The translations under genes and the position numbers were made by a program. A DNA stretch of 64,000 bases from CAIQIA01 sp049317465 (GTDB taxonomy: Bacteria > Cyanobacteriota > Cyanobacteriia > PCC-6307 > Cyanobiaceae): positions 62,001 to 126,000 of the forward strand of contig JBMOIF010000001.1 of NCBI GenBank assembly GCA_049317465.1, in the 5' to 3' direction. The notes beneath the pieces are model-generated. The model worked only from the letters and a program-made list of their open reading frames with translations, was not told the DNA's origin and did no database searches. Below are positions 9,732 to 18,400 of this stretch, one piece after another (within the stretch, counting starts at the first letter, position 1; the number at the start of each line of letters is the position of its first letter).

Positions 9732-12220
9732 CAATTGAGCTGAGCCGCCCCATGGGCGCGGCGACGCTGCTGCTCCAGCGTTGCCGCCAGACGGGGCCAG
9801 CCAGCCAGCTCAGGGTCGTCCTCCAGCATGCTCCGAGCCGTGTCGCGGGCCAGCTCCAGCACCGCGCCATCGTCAACAAGGCTGGCCAAGGCCAGGTCAG
9901 GCAGACCCGACTGGCGGGTGCCGAGCACCTCGCCGGGACCCCTCAGGCGCAGATCCATCTCGGCGATCTCAAACCCATCGCTGCTGCGGCACAACAGCTG
10001 CAGCCGCTGGCGGGCCTCGACACCGTCGCTGCCGCTCAGCAGCAGACAGCGGGACCGGGCCGCTCCACGACCGACCCGCCCCCGCAGCTGATGCAGCTGG
10101 GCCAGGCCGAAGCGGTCCGCATGTTCGATCAGCATGACGGTCGCATTCGGCACGTCGACGCCCACCTCCACCACTGTGGTCGACACCAGCACCTGCAGCC
10201 GACCCGCCACGAATCCTTCGATCACCGCCGTCTTGTCCGGGCTTGCCTGGCGGCCGTGGAGCAGACCCACCTGACGGTCTGGAAAGACCTCCTCCGACAG
10301 CTGTCGGTGCACGGCCATGGCCGAGCGCAGGTCAAGACTCTCGGAATCCTCCACCAGCGGCAACACCACGTAGGCCTGGCGCCCGGCATCGAGTTCTTCG
10401 CCGATGATCTCCCAGGCCCGCTGGCGTTGCGACGGCCGCAGCCATTCGGTGACCACCGGCGTGCGGCCCGGAGGCAACTGGTCGATGATGCTCACATCCA
10501 GGTCCCCATGCAGGCTCAGGGCGAGGGTGCGGGGAATGGGCGTGGCCGTCATCGTCAACAGATGGGGCTGGCGACCCTTGGCCATCAGCCGGTCCCGCTG
10601 ACGCACACCGAAACGGTGCTGCTCGTCGACCACCACCAGCCCCAGGTCGTCAAAGCCGACGGGATCCTCCAGCAGGGCATGGGTGCCGACCAGGAGCTGC
10701 AGTCGGCCCTCCGCGAGCTCCCGCAGGTGATCCCGCCGGCGCGCCGCCGGCGTGGACCCGGTGAGCAGTTCCACCGACACCAGCAGGGGAGTCAGCCATT
10801 CCACGAGACGAGCCAGATGCTGACGGGCCAGCACTTCGGTGGGGGCCATGAACGCCCCCTGCTGACCGGCGTCGATGCACAGAAGCAGGGCCGCCACCGC
10901 CACAACGGTCTTGCCGCAGCCCACATCCCCCTGCACCAGCCGCGCCATGGGCTGGGCACGGGCCAGGTCGCCACGGATCTCCTCCAGAACGCGGTGCTGG
11001 GCCGCCGTGAGCGGGAACGGCAGGGCGGCCAGAAACGCCTCGAAGCGTGGGGAGCTCCGATGGGGCACGGGAGCCGGTGCCGGACGTCGACGCACCTGCT
11101 GACGCCGCTGGCCGAGGGCGAGCTGCAACAGAAGAAACTCATCGAACACCAGCCGCTGGCGACTGCGCTGCAGCCGGTCGTGGTCCGGTGGATCGTGGAT
11201 CCAGTCGAGGGCCTGTGGCAGGGAAGGCAATCCATGGCGCTGACGCCAGACTTCCGGGAGCGGATCGGGCCAGCTGGCGAGAGCCGGTCGCACCGACTGC
11301 ACCGCCTGCCGCAGCCGCTGGGCCGTGAGCCCCTCGGTGAGGGGGTAGACGGGCAGCACCCGGCCGATCTCCCGCGATTGCAGTGGTGCAGAGGCACTCT
11401 CGAGCACTTCGATCAGGGCCTCCTGCAGGGTGAGCCCGTAACGGCCCTCCCGCACGAGGCCACTGGCGGCAACGGTGGCCCCAGGGGGATACAGCCGCTG
11501 CTGCTGGGCAAGGGCGGCGGGACTGGTGAAGCGGCGACCGGCGAGGAAACGGCTCAGTCGCAACCGGCCGCTGATGTCCTGCAACTGCAGGTCGAGGATG
11601 GCGAGGTTGGGCTGCCGAGGACTGACGAAGGCCGAGCAGCGACGGATCTGGGCCACGACCGTGGCTGTGCTGCCGACCTCCAGTTCGGCGATGCGTGTCA
11701 GCCGTGAATAGTCGACGTAATCCCGGGGGTAATGCCGCAGCAGGTCTTCAACTGTGAACAGCCCCAGGGCAGCCAGCCGGGACGCCGTGCGTGGGCCGAT
11801 GCCGCGCACCTGCCCCAGGGGGGTGCTGGCCTCCAGATCCGGGCTGGTGCTGACCGTCGAAGGGATGCCCGGACGTTCGGCAAGCCGCAGCCGCGGCGGG
11901 GAGGGTGGTGCGGATGGCTCAAGCGTCCTCTGCAACGTCAACAGATACCGACGCAGTTCGACCACCAGACGACGACGGTCGGGTTCCTCCAGCAACCCGT
12001 ACCCCTCAAAGCGACGGCCGAAGTCTTGAAGCCGCGGAGGTTTGTCGAGTTCCTGCAGGGGGATCGGCGGATGCAGGCAGGCTGCGGCGAGAAAGGCGCT
12101 GAATCGTTGCTGATGTCCCTGCAGATCGTGGAATCCATGGTCTGTTTCCATGGCCAGACTGCGCTGCAGCCGGATCAGCCAGCTCCGGGCTGCGGTGGCC
12201 GGGGATTGCTCTGTTGCCAC
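9731..12220 (-). CDS. recG: ATP-dependent DNA helicase RecG
   Basis: Branch-migrating helicase that regresses stalled replication forks and processes Holliday junctions. At 829 residues it is longer at the N-terminus than E. coli RecG, as is normal in cyanobacteria. A helix-hairpin-helix-like stretch (GIGPRTASRLAALG) precedes the OB-fold wedge domain (about 145-260). Walker A GDVGCGKT has its lysine near residue 437, and the DEQH box lies near 530. The start used is GTG 12220, which overlaps the upstream gene by 46 bases. ATG 12151 is an alternative that would remove the overlap but cut conserved-looking sequence. Confidence 0.94.
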   Translation of the reverse strand: MATEQSPATAARSWLIRLQRSLAMETDHGFHDLQGHQQRFSAFLAAACLHPPIPLQELDKPPRLQDFGRRFEGYGLLEEPDRRRLVVELRRYLLTLQRTLEPSAPPSPPRLRLAERPGIPSTVSTSPDLEASTPLGQVRGIGPRTASRLAALGLFTVEDLLRHYPRDYVDYSRLTRIAELEVGSTATVVAQIRRCSAFVSPRQPNLAILDLQLQDISGRLRLSRFLAGRRFTSPAALAQQQRLYPPGATVAASGLVREGRYGLTLQEALIEVLESASAPLQSREIGRVLPVYPLTEGLTAQRLRQAVQSVRPALASWPDPLPEVWRQRHGLPSLPQALDWIHDPPDHDRLQRSRQRLVFDEFLLLQLALGQRRQQVRRRPAPAPVPHRSSPRFEAFLAALPFPLTAAQHRVLEEIRGDLARAQPMARLVQGDVGCGKTVVAVAALLLCIDAGQQGAFMAPTEVLARQHLARLVEWLTPLLVSVELLTGSTPAARRRDHLRELAEGRLQLLVGTHALLEDPVGFDDLGLVVVDEQHRFGVRQRDRLMAKGRQPHLLTMTATPIPRTLALSLHGDLDVSIIDQLPPGRTPVVTEWLRPSQRQRAWEIIGEELDAGRQAYVVLPLVEDSESLDLRSAMAVHRQLSEEVFPDRQVGLLHGRQASPDKTAVIEGFVAGRLQVLVSTTVVEVGVDVPNATVMLIEHADRFGLAQLHQLRGRVGRGAARSRCLLLSGSDGVEARQRLQLLCRSSDGFEIAEMDLRLRGPGEVLGTRQSGLPDLALASLVDDGAVLELARDTARSMLEDDPELAGWPRLAATLEQQRRRAHGAAQLN

Positions 12221-13197
12221 GCCTCCTCCGCCTGCCGCACGGCCGTGCGGCGCTGCCAGTGGTGATGTCTGCGCGCCATTCTGGCCAGCTGACGGTCGAG
12301 CCGGCGCAGCACCTGCCGCTGGCTGCGCAGGGGGGGATCCAGGAATTCGAGATCGGCGCTGCGCAGCAGCACCCCTGCCAGCTGGTCCGCCTCGAAGGGC
12401 CAGGCCAGTCGCAGCAGATTCGGTGGTGCCGGACGGGCGTCGGCCTGCCCCTCCAGGGCGGCGTCCAGCAGCGCGGCGTCGGGGATGTCGCTCAGCAGGT
12501 CAAGGGCCATCAGTTCACGGTTAGCCGCATCACTGAGCTCCAGCAGATGCAGGCTCAGGGCGTGGTCGGCAAGTCCCAGCCAGCGTCGTGAAACCGCAGG
12601 TTCCGCCGGTACGGGCAGGGGCTGGTCGAAGCCGGGATCGAGCGGTTCAAGGCTCTCCTCCAGGTCACCGTCGTCGGTTGCCTGATCAAGGGTCTCTTCT
12701 GCATCTGCGGCAGCGTCGGAGTCGGCCCAGGGCTGGGAAGCACTCAGAAGCCGGCCCGGATCGAATCCGGCCAGCAGCGGACGGTTCTGCAGGTCCAGGC
12801 GGATCTCCGGACGTTGAACTGTCGGAGGAGGGATGGCGAATTCCTCATCGGCATCCTGATCCGCCGTTTCCAGCTCGGACTGCTGCCTCAACCGCTGCAG
12901 CCCCTTCTCCACCAGGCGGCGGATGGTCAGCTGTTCACGGCTGCGGGCTGACAGCTGGCCCAGCTGCCGGCGCAGCTGGCGACGCTGGTCATCATCCAGG
13001 GCGAGAAAGGCCTCTGGCCGTTGATCAGTGACCAGCTGGAACACCGCCTGATGCAGAGCCCCATCCAGGAGTGCGCGGATCCGCGCAAGGTAGTCGTCAA
13101 GGCTGATGCGGACCAGGCGATTGACCTGGTCCGTTTCCTCCAGCACCCGCTGCACCTGCAGGAGGGCGTCGGCCGGGCCGACGGAATCGGCACTCAA
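12175..13197 (-). CDS. Conserved cyanobacterial hypothetical protein between tsf and recG
   Basis: No function recognised. The 340-residue soluble protein has a helical N-terminal domain (about 1-110, rich in Arg, Leu and Gln). A long acidic, low-complexity linker follows (about 110-200, Asp/Glu/Ala/Pro), then a helical C-terminal domain ending in an Arg/His/Gln-rich tail. No signal peptide or membrane segment is seen. Its ATG overlaps the tsf stop by four bases and its 3' end overlaps recG, placing it in an rpsB-tsf-X-recG-vanX leftward transcript. Codon use matches its neighbours, so it is a real gene. Position suggests a link to translation or replication, but that is only association. Confidence 0.8.
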   Translation of the reverse strand: MSADSVGPADALLQVQRVLEETDQVNRLVRISLDDYLARIRALLDGALHQAVFQLVTDQRPEAFLALDDDQRRQLRRQLGQLSARSREQLTIRRLVEKGLQRLRQQSELETADQDADEEFAIPPPTVQRPEIRLDLQNRPLLAGFDPGRLLSASQPWADSDAAADAEETLDQATDDGDLEESLEPLDPGFDQPLPVPAEPAVSRRWLGLADHALSLHLLELSDAANRELMALDLLSDIPDAALLDAALEGQADARPAPPNLLRLAWPFEADQLAGVLLRSADLEFLDPPLRSQRQVLRRLDRQLARMARRHHHWQRRTAVRQAEEAWQQSNPRPPQPGAG

Positions 13198-13847
13198 GCG
13201 GTCATGGCCGCCACCTCGGCGGCAAAGTCGGTCTTCTCGACCTCAATGCCTTCCCCGAGGGTGTAACGGGTGAAACGACGCACCTGAATATTTTCGCCCA
13301 GGGTGCCGGCAACCTGCTTCACCAGTTCGGCCACGGTCAGGGAGCTGTCCTTGATGTAGGGCTGATCCATCAGTGCCAGCTCCTTCAACCGCTTGGCGAC
13401 GCGACCTTCGACAATCTTCTGCTTCATGGCCTCGGGCTTGTTGCCCAGGTCATCCCGACCCAGCTCAATCGCGGATTCACGGGCGCTCACCTCGGGGGGG
13501 ATATCACCTGTGCTCACGAATTCCACATTGGGGCAAGCGGCGATCTGCATCGCCAGATCGCTCACCAACCCCTGGAAAACTTCGCCGCGGGCAACGAAGT
13601 CGGTCTCGCAGTTGACTTCCAGCAGAACCCCCACCCTGGCGCCGGTATGGATGTAACTGCCGATAGAGCCCTCAGCGGCGGTGCGCCCGGCCTTCTTCTC
13701 CGCAGAGGCGATGCCCTTCTGACGCAGCCATTCGGTGGCTTTGCCAAGGTCCCCGTCCGATTCGGCCAAGGCCTTCTTGCAGTCCATCATTCCGGCGCCG
13801 GTCTGGTCGCGCAGTTGCTTGACGAGCTTTGCCGAGATCTCAGCCAT
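13194..13847 (-). CDS. tsf: Elongation factor Ts
   Basis: Guanine-nucleotide exchange factor that regenerates EF-Tu-GTP. The 217-residue length matches the short bacterial/cyanobacterial form. The N-terminal UBA-like domain (LVKQLRDQTGAGMMDCKKAL, about 8-27) and the core motif NCETDFVAR (about 78-86) that contacts EF-Tu are intact. It lies 55 bases downstream of rpsB in the universal rpsB-tsf order and overlaps the following hypothetical gene by four bases. Autogenous control of rpsB-tsf by S2 is known in other bacteria, but no such element was identified here. Confidence 0.97.
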   Translation of the reverse strand: MAEISAKLVKQLRDQTGAGMMDCKKALAESDGDLGKATEWLRQKGIASAEKKAGRTAAEGSIGSYIHTGARVGVLLEVNCETDFVARGEVFQGLVSDLAMQIAACPNVEFVSTGDIPPEVSARESAIELGRDDLGNKPEAMKQKIVEGRVAKRLKELALMDQPYIKDSSLTVAELVKQVAGTLGENIQVRRFTRYTLGEGIEVEKTDFAAEVAAMTA

Positions 13848-13902
13848 GTCAGGTGTGGGGAGGAGATGGGGGGAAGGGTTTCAGGGGAGCGGAGGGGATC
13901 CG

Positions 13903-14622
13903 TCAGGCGTCATCGTCCGCATCGTCGCCTTGGTCATGGGCACCGTGGCGACCCTCGTTGATGGCATCAGCCAACCGGCTCACCACCAGCTGAACCGAAC
14001 GAACGGCGTCATCATTGCAGGGAATGGGCACATCGCAGAGGTCAGGATCGCAGTTGGTGTCGAGCATTGACACCAGAGGGATGTCAAGTTTCTGACACTC
14101 CAGAACAGCGTTGTATTCGCGCTTCTGATCCACCAGAAGAACGACATCAGGCAGACGACGCATGTTCTTGAGGCCGCCAAGATACTTCTGAAGGCGCTCA
14201 AGCTCACGCCGCAGGACGGCGGCTTCTTTCTTGGGACGCATGGCAATCGCCCCGGAACTTTCCATGCGCTCGAGGTCCTTGAGGCGATCGATACGAGCAC
14301 GCATGGTGGTCCAGTTGGTGAGCATCCCGCCCAGCCAGCGCTGGTTGACATAGCTGGCGCCGCAACGACCTGCCTCCTGGGCGATCACTTCGGCAGCCTG
14401 CTTTTTGGTGCCCACAAACAGGAATCGCTTGCCTGAGCGAGAGGCGCTCCGCACCCATTTGTAGGCGTTGTTCATGCAGACGGCTGTCTGCACCAGATCG
14501 ATGATGTGAACGCCATTCCTGGCGCAGTAGATGTACCGCTGCATTTTGGGATTCCAGCGGCGAGTCTGGTGCCCAAAGTGGGCGCCAGCCTCCATCATCT
14601 CGGCGAGGGTGACAACAGCCAT
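13903..14622 (-). CDS. rpsB: 30S ribosomal protein S2
   Basis: Small-subunit ribosomal protein bound at the 30S head-body junction. The 239-residue protein opens with AVVTLAEMMEAGAHFGHQTRRWNPKM, a textbook S2 N-terminus (split here only for description), and contains VLLVDQKREYNAV and IPCNDDA near the C-terminus. A short acidic tail (DQGDDADDDA) ends it. Start is ATG 14622. The 122-base upstream gap after the glycosyltransferase gene presumably holds the rpsB promoter and leader, though no clear promoter could be assigned. Confidence 0.97.
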   Translation of the reverse strand: MAVVTLAEMMEAGAHFGHQTRRWNPKMQRYIYCARNGVHIIDLVQTAVCMNNAYKWVRSASRSGKRFLFVGTKKQAAEVIAQEAGRCGASYVNQRWLGGMLTNWTTMRARIDRLKDLERMESSGAIAMRPKKEAAVLRRELERLQKYLGGLKNMRRLPDVVLLVDQKREYNAVLECQKLDIPLVSMLDTNCDPDLCDVPIPCNDDAVRSVQLVVSRLADAINEGRHGAHDQGDDADDDA

Positions 14623-14744
14623 GGTTGAAGGGGTTTCGGGTTGGCCACCACCCGCTGAGGGAGCTGCCCGCAGATCGGACTGGTGTCCGGCGGGACGCTC
14701 ACCCGAAACATGCGGGTGTGCGGAAGAAAGGGAACGTCCTCAAC

Positions 14745-15689
14745 TTACCAGCCGGTGGAACGGCTCCCGCCTGCCATCGCCTCCTGCCACAGCGCCTTCA
14801 CCCCAAGCCGGTTGAGCGGCAGCCGCAGCAGCTCCATCGCCACGCCGGGGCGGCCCCGACGGATTAGCCAGGCCAGCAGGGGCCTCAGGCTGCGTTCGTT
14901 GATCAGACCGCCCAGGGTCAGCAGCTCCCAGAGAAGGCGATGCAGCACCGTGTACTGGATGATGAAGCGGACCCGACGGGTGGGGTGTTTGCGGTAGAAG
15001 ACCAGCCCCATCCGGGCCCGCTCGCGCTCCTTGCGGACCAGGTCGGGAATCTGCTCGAGGCTGAGGGCTGGATGCCAGTGGTAGCCGACGGCCTGGGGGC
15101 AGCGGACCAGCACCACACCCATCTGTCGCAGCCTTTCGCCGAGTTCCAGGTCCTCCCAGCCGTAAAGGCGGAAGGCGGTATCGAAAAGCCCCGAAGCCAG
15201 GAGCACCCCACGGTCGATCGCCACATTGCCTGTGGCGAAATAGGCCCAGGACAGATCACTCAACTTGTGCGGCTCCTGGGATGGCGCCTCAAAGTTGTGG
15301 GTGTTGATGACTGCGCCGTAGGTGAAGCACAGACGATCGCCCCGGCGGGACCAACTGGCACGGAGATGTTCCGCATGGTGATGCAGGAAGTCGGGCACCA
15401 CCACCAGATCGCTGTCAATGAAGACGATCACGTCGCCACGGGCCACCTCGACCCCGAGGTTGCGCCCGAGGGCCGGACCACCATGTTCCTGGCAGACGAG
15501 GCGCACGTGGGGCAGCTCGGCCGCGTTGTCCCTGAGCCAGGTGACCGTGCCATCGGTGGAGCCGTCATCGACCACGACGACCTCGTAGTCATCGCCCGGG
15601 GCCAGACGACGCTGAGCTTCGAGTGCCCGCAGACACTTCTGCAGGATGGGCAGGCGGTCGTAGGTCGGGATGACGACGCTCAGGAACAC
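14745..15689 (-). CDS. Glycosyltransferase family 2 with galactosyltransferase-like C-terminal region
   Basis: Cytoplasmic inverting GT-A glycosyltransferase, probably acting on a cell-surface polysaccharide or lipid. In 314 residues it has the opening LSVVIPTYDR, the nucleotide-sugar segment VVVVDDGSTDG (about 37-47) and the metal-binding IDSD motif (about 91-94). A C-terminal WEDLELGERL acidic motif, near residue 180, resembles the Glyco_transf_7C catalytic region. The C-terminus is Arg-rich and amphipathic, compatible with peripheral membrane attachment. It lies between rpsB and the TonB-like gene, all leftward. Donor and acceptor cannot be told. Confidence 0.85.
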   Translation of the reverse strand: MFLSVVIPTYDRLPILQKCLRALEAQRRLAPGDDYEVVVVDDGSTDGTVTWLRDNAAELPHVRLVCQEHGGPALGRNLGVEVARGDVIVFIDSDLVVVPDFLHHHAEHLRASWSRRGDRLCFTYGAVINTHNFEAPSQEPHKLSDLSWAYFATGNVAIDRGVLLASGLFDTAFRLYGWEDLELGERLRQMGVVLVRCPQAVGYHWHPALSLEQIPDLVRKERERARMGLVFYRKHPTRRVRFIIQYTVLHRLLWELLTLGGLINERSLRPLLAWLIRRGRPGVAMELLRLPLNRLGVKALWQEAMAGGSRSTGW

Positions 15690-15725
15690 AGGCAGGGGGG
15701 CATGGGGGGATGGAAGCGAACGCCC

Positions 15726-16652
15726 TCAGGGGGCCGGCACGCGCAGCAGGTAGACACTCGGGCCCTGAACCCGCACCTGCACGGTGGATCCCTCCAAGGG
15801 AAGCGATGCACCGTCCTGAACGTCGGGTGCAGCGCTGCTGAGGGCATCAAGGCTGGATTCGCGCACCTCGGCATTCTCGGGCAGGTTCTCAAGGGATGGC
15901 CCCGAAACCGGGCGAGCCTCGGCCCAGAGCCTGGCCAGGGGGGAGGGACCTGCGACAGGACGCTGTGGGCCCGAGTCGGTGTCGACCTTGGCGATGGTGG
16001 CACCCGCGCTGGTCTCGGAAGGTGCTGTCGGCGTGGAGGGCGTCGCGTTCGCAGCAGCAGTCTGTTGAGCCGGCGCGGGTGTGGGGGCCGCCGCCTCCGG
16101 TGCCGCAGGAGCGGACGGTGGGGCACCTCCGGCCTCGGGGCGTTTCACCTCTGCCACGCTGCGCCGGGGAGGGGGCAGCTGAATGGTCGTTGCCGCCGGG
16201 GTCTCAGTGGTGAGCTGAGAGGCAATGGAGGTCTCGGGAGCCTGGTTGGCTGCAGTGACCGCTTCAGCCAGCACCTTCTCAGGCAGAACATCGCGCACGG
16301 GCTCGGGCAACGGCTCGACCTGCGCAGCCAGATCTGAGGCCCCCCCCGGCGGTGGCGGCGGCAAGGTGTCTGCCGGCAGTTTCAGGTCGCTGGTGCTGGC
16401 CTGACGGCTGGCCAGGTCCTGGCTGAGCAGCTGCTGGGTCACATCCACCAGCTGGCCGGTGTCATCACCGGCGGCGGCGCTGGCCGCCAACCTGGGGGCC
16501 TTCGGCTGGGGCAGCAGCGCGATGGCGAGGTGAACACCCACGGCGATCAGAACGGGAACGACCCATCCCGGTCGCTGGCTCCATCGCTCGACTCCCTCCG
16601 TCCGCAGCTCGCGCAGGCGGTCCAGGATCTCCTCTTGACGGGTCTTGTCCAC
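15726..16652 (-). CDS. TonB-like proline-rich periplasmic-spanning protein
   Basis: Last gene of an ExbB-ExbD-ExbD cluster and so the likely energy-transducing arm. The 308 residues show a cytoplasmic basic N-terminus, one membrane segment at about 29-47 (VVPVLIAVGVHLAIALLP), then a long Pro/Ala/Thr/Ser-rich region (about 50-240). The membrane segment contains a His within VGVHLAIAL, as TonB proteins do. The C-terminus (about 240-308) is short and lacks a recognisable TonB C-terminal fold, so the name rests on architecture and neighbours. Start is GTG 16652, 22 bases after exbD2. It could instead be a TolA-like or cell-envelope spacer protein. Confidence 0.65.
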   Translation of the reverse strand: MDKTRQEEILDRLRELRTEGVERWSQRPGWVVPVLIAVGVHLAIALLPQPKAPRLAASAAAGDDTGQLVDVTQQLLSQDLASRQASTSDLKLPADTLPPPPPGGASDLAAQVEPLPEPVRDVLPEKVLAEAVTAANQAPETSIASQLTTETPAATTIQLPPPRRSVAEVKRPEAGGAPPSAPAAPEAAAPTPAPAQQTAAANATPSTPTAPSETSAGATIAKVDTDSGPQRPVAGPSPLARLWAEARPVSGPSLENLPENAEVRESSLDALSSAAPDVQDGASLPLEGSTVQVRVQGPSVYLLRVPAP

Positions 16653-16674
16653 GGTTCAGGTCGGGTGAGAGAGG

Positions 16675-17103
16675 TCAGGGCTGCTGACGCAGCTGGCGCA
16701 ACCGGTTGGGGAGTCTCAGCTCAACAGGCATCGGAGAGTCCTTGAGCATGAGCATCACGGGACGCATCACCCCCCAGCTGGCTTCGGGATCGGGAATCAA
16801 CCGGAGTCGTCCCTGGGGGTTGCGGCTGGCGTAGGCCTGGACGACTGCCGGCAGGCGATGGATGGGGACGGCTTCCCCCTGGATCGTTGGCTGGCCTTCA
16901 AGATCGATGCGGACCGGCAGGTAACCGGCAGCCGGATCGAGCCGGTCCATGCGGACAGGAATCAGCAGCGCAGTGAAGGTGATCAGGACAAGCAGCACGT
17001 CGGCCAGGGGCAGCCAGTAGTTGCTGTCGATGCCGTCATCACCGCTGACGCCGTCGCCGGCGCTGCGGGAACGCCAGCTGAAGGGGGATCGTGGATTTGT
17101 CAT
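16675..17103 (-). CDS. Divergent ExbD-like protein (second copy)
   Basis: Probable proton-channel partner of the ExbB-like protein, anchored in the cytoplasmic membrane with a periplasmic domain. In 142 residues the N-terminal membrane helix reads YWLPLADVLLVLITFTALLI (about 29-48) and carries the essential channel aspartate (Asp35). A periplasmic domain of about 90 residues follows. Its ATG overlaps the stop of the preceding ExbD gene by four bases. It is only distantly similar to that protein outside the helix, suggesting a heteromeric rather than duplicated complex. The assignment rests on the helix and operon context. Confidence 0.7.
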   Translation of the reverse strand: MTNPRSPFSWRSRSAGDGVSGDDGIDSNYWLPLADVLLVLITFTALLIPVRMDRLDPAAGYLPVRIDLEGQPTIQGEAVPIHRLPAVVQAYASRNPQGRLRLIPDPEASWGVMRPVMLMLKDSPMPVELRLPNRLRQLRQQP

Positions 17104-17522
17104 GGCAGGGCATCCTCCGAGGGCATGCGCAGCCGGACCCTGTCCCCGGCCGTGGCGCGCAGGGTGCGGAAGCTCTCGCTGACGGTCTCCATTTCCAACC
17201 CATCGGAAGGGAGGAACAGCACCCGCGGGGCACGGGGCTGACCACTGTCGGCACGGAGTCGGTCGGTGATCGCCTCAAAGGGTGTCGGAGTGCCGTTGAA
17301 GAACCAGCGCCCCGTCTGGGACAGGGCAACGACCTGGAGGGGAAGGCTCGGGTCAGCGGCAACCTGTCGGGCCCTGGGCTGCGGTGGCTTGGGCGTCCCG
17401 CCAGGGGACACCGACATCCACATCAGAAACGTGAGCACCACCAGCAGCACGTCGATGAGGGGAATCAGACCGGTGACAGCCGACTGCTGGGCCAGGCGGT
17501 CACTGGCGTGCAGGTCATCCAT
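17100..17522 (-). CDS. exbD: ExbD/TolR-family biopolymer transport protein
   Basis: Inner-membrane proton-channel subunit energising a TonB- or TolA-like protein. From ATG 17522 the protein has 140 residues. The transmembrane helix (TGLIPLIDVLLVVLTFLMWM, about 17-36) has the conserved Asp24, followed by a periplasmic domain. The frame is open to ATG 17555, but that start would add 11 residues overlapping the exbB coding end more deeply. ATG 17522 overlaps exbB by eight bases, which suits translational coupling. It overlaps the second ExbD gene by four bases. Confidence 0.82.
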   Translation of the reverse strand: MDDLHASDRLAQQSAVTGLIPLIDVLLVVLTFLMWMSVSPGGTPKPPQPRARQVAADPSLPLQVVALSQTGRWFFNGTPTPFEAITDRLRADSGQPRAPRVLFLPSDGLEMETVSESFRTLRATAGDRVRLRMPSEDALP

Positions 17523-18123
17523 GGCTCGGGATCTGGCGATGCAGGTTGAGCTCATGGGCCAGGGCCACCCGCTCCATCAGGGCCAGCTGGGACTGGCGAT
17601 AGGCGGCATTGATCCTGAGCACGACGATGGCCAGAACCGCAACCAGGATGCCCATGGCGGTGGCCACCAGCACTTCGGCGATGCCTGCGGCGGCCAGGGT
17701 GGCGGATGCAGCCGTGTCACGCTGCTGCCCGAGCCCTGAAAACGTGCGCATCAGGCCAGTCACGGTGCCCAGCAGGCCAAGCAGGGGACCAAGGGCGGCT
17801 GCCGCCTCGAGCACCCGCTCGCCACGGGCCATGGCGGTGCGCTCCTTCTGCAGGGCCAGTTGAAGTTCCAATTGCCGGTCTGGTTCACCTGCGGCCTGCC
17901 GAAGACGAACAAGCAGGCGCCCAACGGGACCGTCGGACGCCTGCAGTGGAGGAGTCTGGCCTTGGCTCAGCTCCGATTCGATGCGCTGCCAGCGCGGAGA
18001 TCCGGCTGTTCCCAGTTGACGCCAGAAACGAAAACGGTCGACAGCAATGGTCACGACCGCGATGGAGAGCGCCAGCAGGGGCACCATGACGGGGCCACCG
18101 AGGGACAGCTGTTGAAGCAGCAT
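17515..18123 (-). CDS. exbB: ExbB/TolQ/MotA-family proton channel protein
   Basis: Pentameric membrane scaffold that with ExbD converts proton-motive force into movement of a TonB-like protein. The 202 residues contain three membrane segments, at about 10-28, 108-130 and 150-170. The family core GPLLGLLGTVTGLMRTF (about 111-127) and AGIAEVLVATAMGILVA (about 145-161) are clear. It is the first gene of the leftward exbB-exbD-exbD2-tonB-like cluster, starting 91 bases after a small basic-protein gene. The cargo (iron complex, cobalamin or envelope function) is unknown because no TonB-dependent receptor is nearby. Confidence 0.88.
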   Translation of the reverse strand: MLLQQLSLGGPVMVPLLALSIAVVTIAVDRFRFWRQLGTAGSPRWQRIESELSQGQTPPLQASDGPVGRLLVRLRQAAGEPDRQLELQLALQKERTAMARGERVLEAAAALGPLLGLLGTVTGLMRTFSGLGQQRDTAASATLAAAGIAEVLVATAMGILVAVLAIVVLRINAAYRQSQLALMERVALAHELNLHRQIPSHG

Positions 18124-18214
18124 GGGGCGATTTAAACCTGCGCCACCTTAATCAGAGACCCTGCTGGAGCACAGGCATCCAGGCGACACGTCCCGGTGAC
18201 GCTCAGCCGGTTTG

Positions 18215-18370
18215 TCAATCGGCAGCGCCGCCATTGTTGGCCGTGCCCGTCACACCGTTGCCGGCACCTTCACCACGACCATCGTTGCGGAGCTTGCGCT
18301 TCTTGAACTTCCGCGCGTAGGCACGGTTGCGTTCCTGCTTCTCGCGTTTGAGGTTGCGGCGTTTCGCCAT
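18215..18370 (-). CDS. 51-residue strongly basic conserved small protein
   Basis: A tiny gene too short for most gene callers. ATG 18370 opens a 51-residue protein whose first 30 residues are almost entirely Lys, Arg, Asn and Glu (MAKRRNLKREKQERNRAYAR and then KFKKRKLRND). A Gly/Asn-rich tail follows and the gene ends at TGA 18215. I recall similar short MAKRRNLK-type proteins in other picocyanobacteria, but could not search. No domain is recognised. The basic helix suggests nucleic-acid or ribosome binding (inference). It sits 30 bases downstream of devA, on the same strand. Confidence 0.7.
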   Translation of the reverse strand: MAKRRNLKREKQERNRAYARKFKKRKLRNDGRGEGAGNGVTGTANNGGAAD

Positions 18371-18400
18371 GGATGGTTTCTCTCGGGCACTGAAAGAACT

